Positions 26,902 to 37,275 of a stretch of DNA of 38,395 bases are shown here, in pieces. Both the position numbers and the translations under genes were made by a program. Origin of the DNA: Bradyrhizobiaceae bacterium (GTDB lineage Bacteria > Pseudomonadota > Alphaproteobacteria > Rhizobiales > Xanthobacteraceae); assembly GCA_947481635.1 (NCBI GenBank), contig CANKHJ010000020.1:1-38395 (forward strand). Reading direction: 5' to 3'. The stretch's first letter is position 1; each line of letters starts with the position of its first letter. A model generated the notes under the pieces. That model saw only the letters and a program-made list of their open reading frames with translations. It was not told the origin of the DNA and did no database searches.

Positions 26902-29085
26902 ATGTCCGAAAGCCTGTTTCCACGGCGGGTTGTTGATGTCCTGGTGCCGCTCGCGCTCGACCAGGCCTATTCCTACCGCGTGCCGCCCGGGATCGAGGTC
27001 GCGCCCGGTGATGTCGTGGTGGTGCCGCTCGGGCAGCGCGAATATACCGCCGTGGTCTGGGGCGAGGGCACGGCGCGGCCCGGTCTCGATAATCGGCTCA
27101 AGGACATCGTGGCCAAGCTCGACCTGCCGCCGCTAAAGACCGAGTTGCGCCAATTCATCGACTGGGTCTCCGACTATACGCTGGCGGCTCGCGGCACCGT
27201 TTTGCGCATGAGCCTGCGCATGGGCGAGCTCGGCCCCGAGAAGCCGCGCTACGCCGTCCGTCTCGCGGGCCCGCCGCCGCAACGCATGACGCCGGCGCGC
27301 GGTCGTGTGCTGGCGTTGATGCAGGACGCCCTTGCCCGCGCCAAGGCCGAGGTCGTGCAGGAAGCCGGCGTCAGTTCCGGCGTGATCGATGGGCTGGTCG
27401 ACGAAGGCACGCTGGAGACCGTCGAGCTTCCGCCGGCGCCGTTGGCGCAACCGCCAAACCCGGATTTCCTCGCGCCGGATTTCTCGCCGGCGCAACGCAG
27501 CGGCGCGGATACCTTGCGCGAGACCGTGGCGAAAAGCGGCTTCTCGGTCACGCTGGTCGATGGCGTCACCGGCTCGGGCAAGACCGAAGTCTATTTCGAG
27601 GCAGTCGCAGAGAATATCCGGCGCGGCCGGCAGACGCTGATCCTGATGCCTGAGATCGCGCTCACCGGCCAATTCCTCGACCGATTCGCGTTGCGCTTCG
27701 GCGTACGGCCGGCTGAGTGGCATTCGCAGCTGTCGCCGCGCAAGCGCGCGCGCACTTACGCCGGTGTCACGGCGAATGAAATATCCGTGGTGGTCGGCGC
27801 CCGCTCGGCGCTGTTTCTTCCCTATGCCGATCTCGGCCTGATCATCCTCGATGAGGAGCATGATCCCGCCTACAAGCAGGAGGATGGCGCACGCTATCAC
27901 GCGCGCGATATGGCGGTGGTGCGCGCGCGCGCCGCGCAGATCCCGATCCTGCTGGCGTCGGCGACACCGTCGGTCGAGACCGAAGTGAATGCACGGCGCA
28001 ATCGATATCGCCGGGTGCATCTGCCGGAGCGTTTCGGCGGTCAGCTTCAGCCGTCGATCGAGGCGATCGATCTCAAGCGCGAGGGCCCGGCGCGCGGCCG
28101 CTTCATCGCGCCGCGCCTGGCAGAGGCCGTGAAGATCGCGCTGGAACGCGGCGAGCAGGCCTTGCTGTTTCTCAACCGGCGCGGCTATGCGCCGCTGACC
28201 TTGTGCCGCTCCTGCGGCCACCGGCTGCAGTGTCCGAACTGTGACGCTTGGCTGGTCGATCACCGTTTCAAGCGGCGGCTGGTGTGTCATCTCTGCGGCT
28301 TCTCGATGCCACCGCCGAATGTGTGTGTGAAATGCGAGGCAGTGGATTCATTCGCCGCTGTCGGTCCCGGCGTCGAGCGGCTGGAAGAAGAGGTCGCCAC
28401 GCTGTTTCCCGCCAGCCGCGTGCTGGTGCTGTCGAGCGATCTGGTCGAGTCGATGGACCGGCTGCGCGCTGAACTGGATGATGTAGCGCAGGGCCGCTTC
28501 GACATCATCATCGGCACCCAACTGGTGGCGAAAGGGCATAACTTCCCCAAGCTGAACCTGGTCGGCGTGGTCGATGCCGATCTCGGCCTCGGCAATGGCG
28601 ACCCGCGCGCGACCGAGCGTACCTTCCAACTGCTGCATCAGGTGATTGGGCGCGCCGGCCGCAGCGAAGGCTTTGGCGCCGGATATCTCCAGACCCATCA
28701 GCCGGAGCATCCGGTGATGCGCGCGCTGATCGCGGCCGATCGGGAGGCATTCTATTCGAATGAAATCGAGTTGCGCGAGAAGAGCGCTTATCCGCCGTTC
28801 GGCAGGCTCGCGGGTGTCGTCGTGTCGGGCTCCGACAAGCACGCGACCGAGGCCTATGCACGCCGCTTCGCGGCGGCTGCGCCGCACGATACGCATGTGA
28901 AAGTGCTGGGCCCGGCAGAGGCGCCGCTGGCCGTGGTGCGCGGCCGCTTCCGCTTCCGTCTGCTCGCGAAATCACCGCGCAACTACGATCTCTCCGCCTA
29001 TCTGCGCGACTGGCGCGCTGCGGGGCCGAAGATCACCGGCAATCTCAAGCTCGAGATCGACGTCGACCCGCAGAATTTTTCTTGA
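26902..29085 (+). CDS. priA: Primosomal protein N' (replication restart helicase PriA)
   Basis: 727 residues. The N-terminal 3'-DNA-end binding domain begins VDVLVPLALDQAYSYRVP. The helicase core has Walker A GVTGSGKTEVY, GARSALFLPYADLGLIILDEEHD (DEEH box) and LLASATPSVET. Zinc-binding cysteines follow as CRSCGHRLQCPNC, then CHLCGF and CVKC, eight in all. Motifs V and VI are visible in GTQLVAKGHNFPKLNLVGVVDAD and LLHQVIGRAGRSEGFG. PriA reloads the replisome at stalled forks. A small hairpin (26877-26890, GGCCG/CGGCC) sits just before the start, and no strong ribosome site is seen. It ends 11 bases from the convergent transporter gene. Confidence 0.97.
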   Translation: MSESLFPRRVVDVLVPLALDQAYSYRVPPGIEVAPGDVVVVPLGQREYTAVVWGEGTARPGLDNRLKDIVAKLDLPPLKTELRQFIDWVSDYTLAARGTVLRMSLRMGELGPEKPRYAVRLAGPPPQRMTPARGRVLALMQDALARAKAEVVQEAGVSSGVIDGLVDEGTLETVELPPAPLAQPPNPDFLAPDFSPAQRSGADTLRETVAKSGFSVTLVDGVTGSGKTEVYFEAVAENIRRGRQTLILMPEIALTGQFLDRFALRFGVRPAEWHSQLSPRKRARTYAGVTANEISVVVGARSALFLPYADLGLIILDEEHDPAYKQEDGARYHARDMAVVRARAAQIPILLASATPSVETEVNARRNRYRRVHLPERFGGQLQPSIEAIDLKREGPARGRFIAPRLAEAVKIALERGEQALLFLNRRGYAPLTLCRSCGHRLQCPNCDAWLVDHRFKRRLVCHLCGFSMPPPNVCVKCEAVDSFAAVGPGVERLEEEVATLFPASRVLVLSSDLVESMDRLRAELDDVAQGRFDIIIGTQLVAKGHNFPKLNLVGVVDADLGLGNGDPRATERTFQLLHQVIGRAGRSEGFGAGYLQTHQPEHPVMRALIAADREAFYSNEIELREKSAYPPFGRLAGVVVSGSDKHATEAYARRFAAAAPHDTHVKVLGPAEAPLAVVRGRFRFRLLAKSPRNYDLSAYLRDWRAAGPKITGNLKLEIDVDPQNFS

Positions 29086-29096
29086 GTGGTGCGCGG

Positions 29097-30026
29097 TCAA
29101 CTGGCGATCACAGGCTCCGGCTTCGGCGGCGGCTGTAGCAGCACGCAGGCGGCGGCGCCGAGGATCAGCACGAAGCCGATCAGGTCCGGCGCAGTGGGGC
29201 GCTCACCGAGGATGATCATTGACCCGACGACGCCGATGAAGGGCGACCCCAGGATACCGAGCGATGCCGTCATGGCCGGCAGCCGCGTGATGATTTCGAA
29301 CCATAGAAAATACGACAGTCCGGAACCGATCACGCCGGTGAACAAGGTCGCCCACAACGCGGTCCAGCTCAGCGGCCAGAGATGCGGTACGCCTTCGATC
29401 GGAATGATCAGCAAACCCACCATCACGAAGGCGAACAGGAATTGCCAGGTTGCCAAGGTCAGCGGATCGATCGGCAGCTCGGCCCGCTTCACATAGATGA
29501 TGCCGACCGCCCAGCTCAGGCCGGCCAGGACGGCGAGCGTCATCCCCAGCAGCGTGCCGGCGCCCTCGTGCACCAGCGGGAATACCAGGACCGCAATGCC
29601 GACCACGCAGAGCGCGAGCGCGAGACTTCTGATCGGCGTGAGGCGCTCGCGGAGGAACAGGAAGGCGAGCAGCACGGTCCAGATCGGCATCGTATAGGCG
29701 AGAATGGCGACTCGTGAGGTGGCCGCACTGAGTTGGGCGAAGGTGGCGAGCAGGCCGAACCCGACGAGGTTGAACATGCCGGCGACCGCGACGTGCACCC
29801 AGACCATCGGCTTGCGAGGCAATGAAATGTTGCGCTGCCGCATGACGGCATAGAGGAACAGCATGATGCCGCCGAGGAATGTACTCGTCAGACGCAGGTC
29901 GAACGGCGTCAGCTCGCTGAGCGCGATCTTCATCGACACCCAGGTGGCGCCCCACGACAGGCTCAGCGCGACCAGCATGAGTCGCGCGATCAGGTATGAT
30001 GCTTTGGATGAAGGCTGGTCGGGCAC
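29097..30026 (-). CDS. EamA/DMT superfamily transporter
   Basis: 309 residues with about ten hydrophobic helices in two repeated EamA halves. The first half begins LMLVALSLSWGATWVSMKIAL; the second begins near LAVLAGLSWAVGIIYVKRAELPIDP. The end of the second half, GSGLSYFLWFEIITRLPAMTASLGILGSPFIGVVGSMIILGE, is the classic DMT signature. The start codon is GTG (30026-30024); the next ATG is 16 codons in, within the first helix, and would be too short. Family members export amino acids, nucleobases or metabolites; the substrate is not predictable. It is convergent with priA and divergent from the LLM gene across 123 bases. Confidence 0.92.
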   Translation of the reverse strand: MPDQPSSKASYLIARLMLVALSLSWGATWVSMKIALSELTPFDLRLTSTFLGGIMLFLYAVMRQRNISLPRKPMVWVHVAVAGMFNLVGFGLLATFAQLSAATSRVAILAYTMPIWTVLLAFLFLRERLTPIRSLALALCVVGIAVLVFPLVHEGAGTLLGMTLAVLAGLSWAVGIIYVKRAELPIDPLTLATWQFLFAFVMVGLLIIPIEGVPHLWPLSWTALWATLFTGVIGSGLSYFLWFEIITRLPAMTASLGILGSPFIGVVGSMIILGERPTAPDLIGFVLILGAAACVLLQPPPKPEPVIAS

Positions 30027-30149
30027 GCGAGTGTTTTACCGGAAGCGCTGCCCAGTACAACCGCTCCGGGTGAATGCCAGCCCGGCATCTTTCGGCATCG
30101 CGTGGTTTTCGGCTAGCGTGATCGGATAACCGGCACAGCGGATGGAAAC

Positions 30150-31169
30150 ATGAAATTCGGTTTGTTCGGCGGCGCGCGGTCGGCGGGCGAAGGGCCGGTC
30201 GGCGATAGCGTCGGCTATAAGAGCTTCATCGACCATGTCCTGCTCGCTGAGGAGCTCGGCTACGAAAGCGTATTCGTGGTCGAACATCATTTCACCGGTG
30301 TCGGACAGGTTTCCGCGTCGCTCAATCTGCTGAGCTATCTCGCCGGTCGCACCCGCCGGATCCGTCTCGGGACCGCCGTGGTGGTGCTGCCCTGGCACAA
30401 TCCGGTGCTGCTGGCGGAGCAGGTGGCCACACTCGATCTGCTCTCGAATGGACGGTTCGATTTCGGCGTAGGCAAAGGTTATCGCGAACAGGAGTTCGGC
30501 GGCTTCTGCATTCCGCTTGCCGAGGCGACCGAGCGCTTCGATGAGGCGATGGAGGTCTTGCGCAAGGCATGGGCCGGCGGCGCGCGGTTTTCGCATCACG
30601 GCAAGCGCTGGCATTTCGACAATGTCGTCGTGGAGCCGCGCCCGACACAGCAGCCGCATCCGCCATTTTGGATTGGCGCCGGCAACATCGATGCGATCGG
30701 TCGCGCCGGTCGCGATGGCTATAGCCTGCTGCTCGACCAGATCGCACCGGTCGAGCTGATCGTCGAACGGGTCAAGGTTTATCGCGACGCAGTCGCCGCG
30801 GCGGGTCATTCCAATCCTCAGGTCGCGGTGGCGCGTGCTCTGCTTGTCGCGAATACCGAGGAGGAGCGGCGCGCCGCCTATGCGACGCGTCGCAAGACAT
30901 TCCAATCCTTCGGCGCTTTGGCGCGCGGGCCCGGATCGGAACGCTATCTCGATCCCTCGAAACTGTCCGACGCCGACATCGCCAATGACAGCGCGGCGTT
31001 GCTCGGCAACGCGCAGGATATCATCGTGCGGCTGAAGCAGCTCGAGGCTGGCGGCGTGGACTACGTCATCCTGGTCGACCCGACCGGCTCACCGGACAAT
31101 CTGCGGATGTTCGCGCAGGACGTGATGCCGCAATTCAGAAATACGTCAGGCCGCCGCGCTGCGGAATGA
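30150..31169 (+). CDS. LLM class flavin-dependent oxidoreductase
   Basis: A 339-residue TIM-barrel enzyme of the bacterial luciferase-like family. Typical blocks are LAEELGYESVFVVEHHF, LSYLAGRTRRIRLGTAVVVLPWHNPVLLAEQVATLDLLSNGRFDFGVGKGY (in pieces), FDEAMEVLRKAW and PHPPFWIGAGN. These enzymes use reduced FMN with oxygen to hydroxylate or desulfurise small molecules; the substrate is not predictable from sequence. A GGA at ribosome-site distance precedes the ATG. No flavin reductase is encoded nearby. The 3' end overlaps that of the EVE gene by 24 bases. Confidence 0.92.
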   Translation: MKFGLFGGARSAGEGPVGDSVGYKSFIDHVLLAEELGYESVFVVEHHFTGVGQVSASLNLLSYLAGRTRRIRLGTAVVVLPWHNPVLLAEQVATLDLLSNGRFDFGVGKGYREQEFGGFCIPLAEATERFDEAMEVLRKAWAGGARFSHHGKRWHFDNVVVEPRPTQQPHPPFWIGAGNIDAIGRAGRDGYSLLLDQIAPVELIVERVKVYRDAVAAAGHSNPQVAVARALLVANTEEERRAAYATRRKTFQSFGALARGPGSERYLDPSKLSDADIANDSAALLGNAQDIIVRLKQLEAGGVDYVILVDPTGSPDNLRMFAQDVMPQFRNTSGRRAAE

Positions 31170-31583
31170 CTCCACGCCCATTGCACTCGCGATGATCTCG
31201 AAATCGGCTTCGCCGATCTCGACCAGGCCGAAGCGGAACACGGAACCCCAGGACTGCTTGTTGCGGATGAAGGATAATTGCTCGACCAGCGGCCGTATCG
31301 GCGCGTCCCGGCATGGCATGAAGGCGACGTCACGGCGCGACGGCACGAATCCGCCGCCCATGTCGAAAGCATAGGGCTCGCCGTCCTTGATGCGCCCGAT
31401 GGCGGTGAAGGCCTGCACCGGCTCACCGCCGCGCATCTCGGTCTTCGGCGAGTAATAGACGATCCAGTCACCCGGCGAGACGCGGCGCATCGCGGACGCC
31501 TTGCCATGACAGAGCTGGCAGAAGCCGCCTTCGACGCCCTTGTCCACATGGTCGCGCGAGGCGACGCCGATCCAGAAACGCAT
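31146..31583 (-). CDS. EVE domain-containing protein
   Basis: A 145-residue single-domain protein starting MRFWIGVASRDHVDKGVEGG. The block RRVSPGDWIVYYSPKTEMRGGEPVQAFTAIGRIKDGEPY is typical of EVE (PUA-like) domains, which bind modified bases such as methylated cytosine or adenine, or modified RNA. Cys22 and Cys25 in FCQLCHGK are seen in this subgroup. AGGAGG (31588-31593) precedes the ATG and fixes the start. The 3' end overlaps the convergent LLM gene by 24 bases. A 20-base perfect palindrome lies about 50 bases upstream and may be its operator. The ligand is not known. Confidence 0.9.
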   Translation of the reverse strand: MRFWIGVASRDHVDKGVEGGFCQLCHGKASAMRRVSPGDWIVYYSPKTEMRGGEPVQAFTAIGRIKDGEPYAFDMGGGFVPSRRDVAFMPCRDAPIRPLVEQLSFIRNKQSWGSVFRFGLVEIGEADFEIIASAMGVESFRSAAA

Positions 31584-31612
31584 GCCAACCTCCTGATGAT
31601 TGCGGCATGATG

Positions 31613-31653
31613 CTGATATCGGGATACGAATATCATATCAGGATCCTGATATG
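31613..31653. promoter_or_regulatory. Large palindromic operator upstream of the EVE gene
   Basis: CATATCAGGATCCTGATATG (31634-31653) is a perfect 20-base palindrome. An additional CTGATAT half-site lies at 31613-31619, so the region holds CTGATAT (31613), ATATCAG (31635-31641) and CTGATAT (31646-31652). It lies in the 83-base gap between the GH13 stop and the EVE start, with the left half-site only 30 bases before the start codon. Repression of the EVE gene is the simplest reading. The half-site is the same as in the pair at 13972-14002. Confidence 0.65.
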
Positions 31654-31666
31654 GCAGGACGGGGCT

Positions 31667-33364
31667 TCAGGGGTCCGAGCTCATCGCCACGCCTTCGTTG
31701 GCGCGCAGCCGCAGCGTCCCGGACAAAGATTCGCTGGCACGATCGAGATGGGTGGAGAGCAGGATGCGGCGCGCCTCAGTCGGCCGCAACGCGATCTCCT
31801 GCGCCTGTTCGCTGAAATTCAGCGCGACGGTAATCCAGCGGTCGGGATGATAGCGCCGATAGGTCAGCACCGGCCCGACGGTGCCGACGCTGACATGCGC
31901 GCCGACCGACAGCGCGAGTTCGCGCCGGCGCAGCGCGATCAATTCGCGATAGAGCGTGTGGATCGATCGCGGATCGGCGGCCTGGGTTTCGACATTCTCG
32001 CGCCGGTGGTCGGCAGCGAAGGGCAGCCACGGCACGCCGTCGGTGAAGCCGGCATTGACGCTCGCATCCCATTGCATCGGCGTGCGCTCGGGATCGCGTC
32101 CGAGGCCGAGCCCCGGCACGTTCCGCTCCCACGGATCCTGCACCCGATCCGCGGGGATCGGCACGTCGGCCATGCCGATCTCTTCGCCCTGATAGATCGT
32201 CGGCGTGCCGCGCAGCGTGAGCAGCAGCATCGCCGCGACCCGCGCCTGCTTGGCGCCGACGCGGCTCGCCACGCGCGACCGGTCGTGATTGCCCAGCACC
32301 CAGTTCGGCCAATGCTCGGGCGACAGATGCGATTCGTATTCTTCGATCAGCCGCGCGATCGCGTCCGGATCCCATGGCGTCTTGATGAGGTGGAAATTGA
32401 ACGGCAGGTGGAAGCCTGGCACATCGCTGCCGTAATAGGCCATCAACTGCTTGATCGGAAGCGATGCCTCGCCGATCAGAACCCGTTGGCCAGGATAGCT
32501 GTCGGCCACCGCGCGCATCGCGGCGATGGAGTGGTGTACTTCCTCGCGATCGAGATTGTAGATCCGCGTCTGGCTGCGCGCCGGAGATTGACCTGGCCGC
32601 CAGTCCGGGTTCGGCGGGTTGTCGCGCAGTTCTTCATCTTCGATCAGGTGATGGATCGCGTCGACGCGAAATCCATCGACGCCGCGGTCGAGCCAGAAGC
32701 GCATCACGCCGAGCATCGCGGTGCGCACGTCCGGATTGCGCCAATTGAGATCGGGCTGCTGCTTCAGGAAGGCGTGATAATAATACTGGCCGGTGGTGTC
32801 GTCATATTCCCATGCGCTGCCGCCGAATTCGCTGATCCAGTTATTCGGCACGGCGCCTTTCGCGGCCGGATCGCGCCACACATACCAGTCGCGCTTTGGA
32901 TTATCGCGCGACGACCGGCTCTCGAGAAACCACGGATGCTGGTCCGAGGTGTGGTTCGGCACGAAGTCGAGGATCACCCGGAGGCCGCGCCGATGCGCCG
33001 CGGCAAGCAGCCGGTCGAACGCAGCGAGATCGCCAAACCGCGCGTCGATGTCGGTGTAATCGGAAACGTCGTAACCGAAATCGGCCATCGGCGAGGGATA
33101 CATCGGCGACACCCAGATCGCGTCGACGCCGAGCGACACGAGATAGTCGAGCCGCTGGCAGATGCCATCGAGATCACCGATGCCGTCGCCATTCGAGTCC
33201 TTGAACGATCGCGGATAGATTTGATAGACAATGCCGCTCTGCCACCATGCGAAGCGGTCCAGCTTTGGATTGCGTGCGGACGCCGGCGCGTCACACGCCT
33301 CCGTCAACGGCGCGTGGGCTCGCGGTGCAGTTGATCGTTTAGCGGCTAAGCGTGTCGCTTGCAT
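31667..33364 (-). CDS. Alpha-glucosidase, glycoside hydrolase family 13
   Basis: Read from the ATG at 33364 (565 residues), with GGAG seven bases upstream; the frame is open 35 codons further but without a comparable site. The core starts [26 protein letters not shown], the hallmark of oligo-1,6-glucosidase and related GH13 enzymes. The nucleophile is Asp235 ([10 protein letters not shown]), the acid/base Glu299 (LIGEASLP) and the transition-state Asp361 (LGNHDRSR). [10 protein letters not shown] follows. No signal peptide is evident, so it likely acts on alpha-1,4/1,6-glucosides, sucrose or trehalose-type sugars in the cytoplasm; the exact substrate is open. About 30 basic residues precede the catalytic domain. 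Confidence 0.93.
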   Translation of the reverse strand: MQATRLAAKRSTAPRAHAPLTEACDAPASARNPKLDRFAWWQSGIVYQIYPRSFKDSNGDGIGDLDGICQRLDYLVSLGVDAIWVSPMYPSPMADFGYDVSDYTDIDARFGDLAAFDRLLAAAHRRGLRVILDFVPNHTSDQHPWFLESRSSRDNPKRDWYVWRDPAAKGAVPNNWISEFGGSAWEYDDTTGQYYYHAFLKQQPDLNWRNPDVRTAMLGVMRFWLDRGVDGFRVDAIHHLIEDEELRDNPPNPDWRPGQSPARSQTRIYNLDREEVHHSIAAMRAVADSYPGQRVLIGEASLPIKQLMAYYGSDVPGFHLPFNFHLIKTPWDPDAIARLIEEYESHLSPEHWPNWVLGNHDRSRVASRVGAKQARVAAMLLLTLRGTPTIYQGEEIGMADVPIPADRVQDPWERNVPGLGLGRDPERTPMQWDASVNAGFTDGVPWLPFAADHRRENVETQAADPRSIHTLYRELIALRRRELALSVGAHVSVGTVGPVLTYRRYHPDRWITVALNFSEQAQEIALRPTEARRILLSTHLDRASESLSGTLRLRANEGVAMSSDP

Positions 33365-33560
33365 CAATCGGCTCCAGACGCGTTCCTCGCCGACGGCCGG
33401 AGGGATATTCGGGTTCCCTCGCGGGTTGAGCCGGTTCGACTCGATACATAACCACCGGTGTGGCCGCAACGGTGAGGCCGCGGCGCCTGTGGAGAGCCGG
33501 GATCAAGTGTGTCGGGGTTCGAAACTGCCGCCCGCATTGTCGAACGCATCACCGGAATGC

Positions 33561-33875
33561 TTATGCGACAAACTTCAACCCAATGATCCCGGCGAGAATG
33601 AGTCCGATGCAGCCGAGTCGAACGGCGGTAGCGGGCTCCGCAAACAGGATGATGCCGAGGATGACGGTGCCGACCGCGCCGATGCCGGTCCAGACTGCGT
33701 AGGCGGTGCCGACCGGCAGCGTCTTCAGCGCGAGCCCAAGGAAGGCCATGCTGAGGATCATCGCACCGATGGTGAGAACGGACGGCCAGAGGCGGGTGAA
33801 GCCTTCGGTATATTTCAGGCCGATCGCCCAGCAGATTTCAAGCAGTCCCGCGATCAGCAAAGAGAGCCAGGCCAT
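33561..33875 (-). CDS. gdx: Guanidinium exporter Gdx (SugE), SMR family
   Basis: A 104-residue, four-helix small multidrug resistance protein. Glu13 in [22 protein letters not shown] is the essential proton/substrate carboxylate. The [11 protein letters not shown] block is the signature of the SugE/Gdx branch, which exports guanidinium in exchange for protons, rather than of the EmrE drug-exporting branch. [22 protein letters not shown] is also Gdx-like. GGAGG (plus-strand CCTCC, 33881-33885) sits five bases before the ATG. The leader carries two ACGA-loop hairpins of the guanidine-II riboswitch class, which independently supports the substrate. It is divergent from the atp operon. Confidence 0.94.
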   Translation of the reverse strand: MAWLSLLIAGLLEICWAIGLKYTEGFTRLWPSVLTIGAMILSMAFLGLALKTLPVGTAYAVWTGIGAVGTVILGIILFAEPATAVRLGCIGLILAGIIGLKFVA

Positions 33876-33892
33876 TGCCGCCTCCGTGAATT

Positions 33893-33943
33893 CGGAGGGT
33901 CGTCCCTGCCATGTCCGTTGGGAAATCGCGAGGTCGTCCCCGC
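33893..33943 (-). promoter_or_regulatory. Guanidine-II (mini-ykkC) riboswitch controlling gdx
   Basis: On the minus strand two hairpins carry ACGA loops: P1, GCGGGG-ACGA-CCTCGC (33943-33928, six pairs including one G-U), and P2, AGGG-ACGA-CCCT (33907-33896). They are joined by a 20-base linker. Paired short stems with ACGR loops define guanidine-II. The 3' arm of P2 overlaps CCTCCG (33898-33893), which can pair with the CGGAGG that includes the ribosome site of gdx (33886-33881). Guanidinium would stabilise P2, free the ribosome site and switch translation on. The structure was read by eye. Confidence 0.88.
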
Positions 33944-34214
33944 TGCCTTTAAGATAGGCATTCAGGCCGTGGACTCAACCTCCCGGGCCGCGGTTTTGGC
34001 TTGCCGCGGCGAATGGCCTTTGTGGGTTGTGAGCCTGCGCGATCACGCCGTGTTGCACCACGGTTTCCCGTGTGTTAGCAACCTCTCGATTTCCAGGGGC
34101 ATGCGCTCCCAGGCTCGCCCCGAAATCGGAATTCCCTCTTGGATTCCAATGGTTTGCGCCGCCACCCGACGCGACGGCGCTGACCTTGCGAGTAAGGCTT
34201 TTCACGAGTTCTCC
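33944..34214 (+). other. Leader region of the atp operon
   Basis: The 339-base gap between the gdx and atpH starts holds the riboswitch and its promoter on the left, and this atpH-proximal part. A plus-strand pair TTGCAC (34053-34058) and TAGCAA (34076-34081), with 17-base spacing, could be the atp promoter. A small hairpin, CACGG/CCGTG, lies in the spacer. The atpH frame is open through the whole stretch, but I see no protein family in it. Confidence 0.3.
33951..33978 (-). promoter_or_regulatory. Candidate promoter of the riboswitch-gdx transcript
   Basis: On the minus strand, TTGAGT (33978-33973) and TATCTT (33956-33951) are 16 bases apart. Transcription would begin at about 33943-33946, right at the base of riboswitch hairpin P1, which is where a guanidine-II leader should start. 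Confidence 0.45.
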
Positions 34215-36304
<2,090 letters not shown>

Positions 36305-36306
36305 TG

Positions 36307-36346
36307 CCGTCACGGCCGGGCTTGTCCCGGCCATCCATGACGACGG
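36307..36346. repeat. Intergenic palindromic repeat, copy 4 (within the atp operon)
   Basis: GGCCGGG (36314-36320) pairs perfectly with CCCGGCC (36326-36332) around a CTTGT loop. It is enclosed by CCGTCA on the left and TGACGACGG on the right, which can pair further. It lies between atpA and atpG and is the best-formed of the four copies. A transcribed stem here could influence the relative amounts of alpha and gamma mRNA. Confidence 0.65.
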
Positions 36347-36384
36347 AAAGAGTAGCGGCATAGCCGCAAGGGACTGAAGACGCG

Positions 36385-37257
36385 ATGGCCAGCCTCAAGG
36401 ACATGCGCAATCGCATCGCCTCCACCAAGGCGACGCAAAAGATCACCAAGGCCATGCAGATGGTCGCGGCGTCGAAGCTGCGCCGTGCGCAGGCTGCGGC
36501 GGAGATCGCGCGTCCCTATGCGGAGCGGATGGACCGCGTGTTCGCCAACATCGCCGCCGGCATGGCCGGCAGCGATTCCGCGCCGAAGCTCCTCGGCGGC
36601 ACCGGCCGCAACCAGGTCCACCTGCTGATCGTCGCGACCGGCGAGCGCGGCCTCGCGGGCGCGTTCAACTCGTCGATCGTCCGCCTCGCGCGCGACCATG
36701 CCAACCGCCTGATCGCGGAAGGCAAGGAGGTGAAAATCCTCACCGTCGGGCGCAAAGGCTACGAGCAGCTGCGCCGCAATTACGAGAAGAACATCGTCGA
36801 TCGGGTCGAGCTGCGCAGCGTGCGCGTGCTGGGCTTCGTCAATGCCCAGGAGATCGGCGAAAAGGTCACCGCGATGTTCGAGCGCGGTGAGTTCGACGTC
36901 GCGACGCTGTTCTACTCGCGCTTCAAGTCGGTGATCTCGCAGATCCCGACCGCGCAACAGCTGATACCTGCCGCACCGGCGGCCGATAGCGCCGCCCCGC
37001 AGGTCTATTACGAATTCGAGCCGGACGAGGAAGATATCCTCGCCGAGTTTCTGCCGCGCTATATCGCAACGCAGATTTTCCGCGCGCTGCTCGAGAATAA
37101 CGCGTCGTTCTACGGCTCGCAGATGAGCGCGATGGACAACGCGACGCGCAACGCGGGCGAGATGATCCGCAAGCAGACGCTGACCTATAACCGCACCCGC
37201 CAGGCGATGATCACGAAGGAACTGATCGAGATCATCTCCGGCGCCGAAGCGCTGTAA
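36385..37257 (+). CDS. atpG: F1 ATP synthase subunit gamma
   Basis: 290 residues. The N-terminal helix [36 protein letters not shown] and the C-terminal [50 protein letters not shown] form the antiparallel coiled coil of the rotor, here quoted in parts of the family consensus. The central domain includes [16 protein letters not shown]. Gamma rotates inside the alpha/beta head and couples it to the F0 ring. The start matches the family N-terminus, although no strong ribosome site is seen. Its stop lies 30 bases before atpD. Confidence 0.98.
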   Translation: MASLKDMRNRIASTKATQKITKAMQMVAASKLRRAQAAAEIARPYAERMDRVFANIAAGMAGSDSAPKLLGGTGRNQVHLLIVATGERGLAGAFNSSIVRLARDHANRLIAEGKEVKILTVGRKGYEQLRRNYEKNIVDRVELRSVRVLGFVNAQEIGEKVTAMFERGEFDVATLFYSRFKSVISQIPTAQQLIPAAPAADSAAPQVYYEFEPDEEDILAEFLPRYIATQIFRALLENNASFYGSQMSAMDNATRNAGEMIRKQTLTYNRTRQAMITKELIEIISGAEAL

Positions 37258-37275
37258 CCAGCGCTGAACGATTGA

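Noticed and set aside
31607-33334. 575-codon open frame antisense to the alpha-glucosidase
   Set aside because: The opposite strand has all three GH13 catalytic residues and a ribosome site; the antisense frame has no recognisable domain.
33231-34214. 328-codon N-terminal extension of atpH
   Set aside because: The family N-terminus begins at 34215, and the extension crosses the gdx gene and riboswitch on the other strand.
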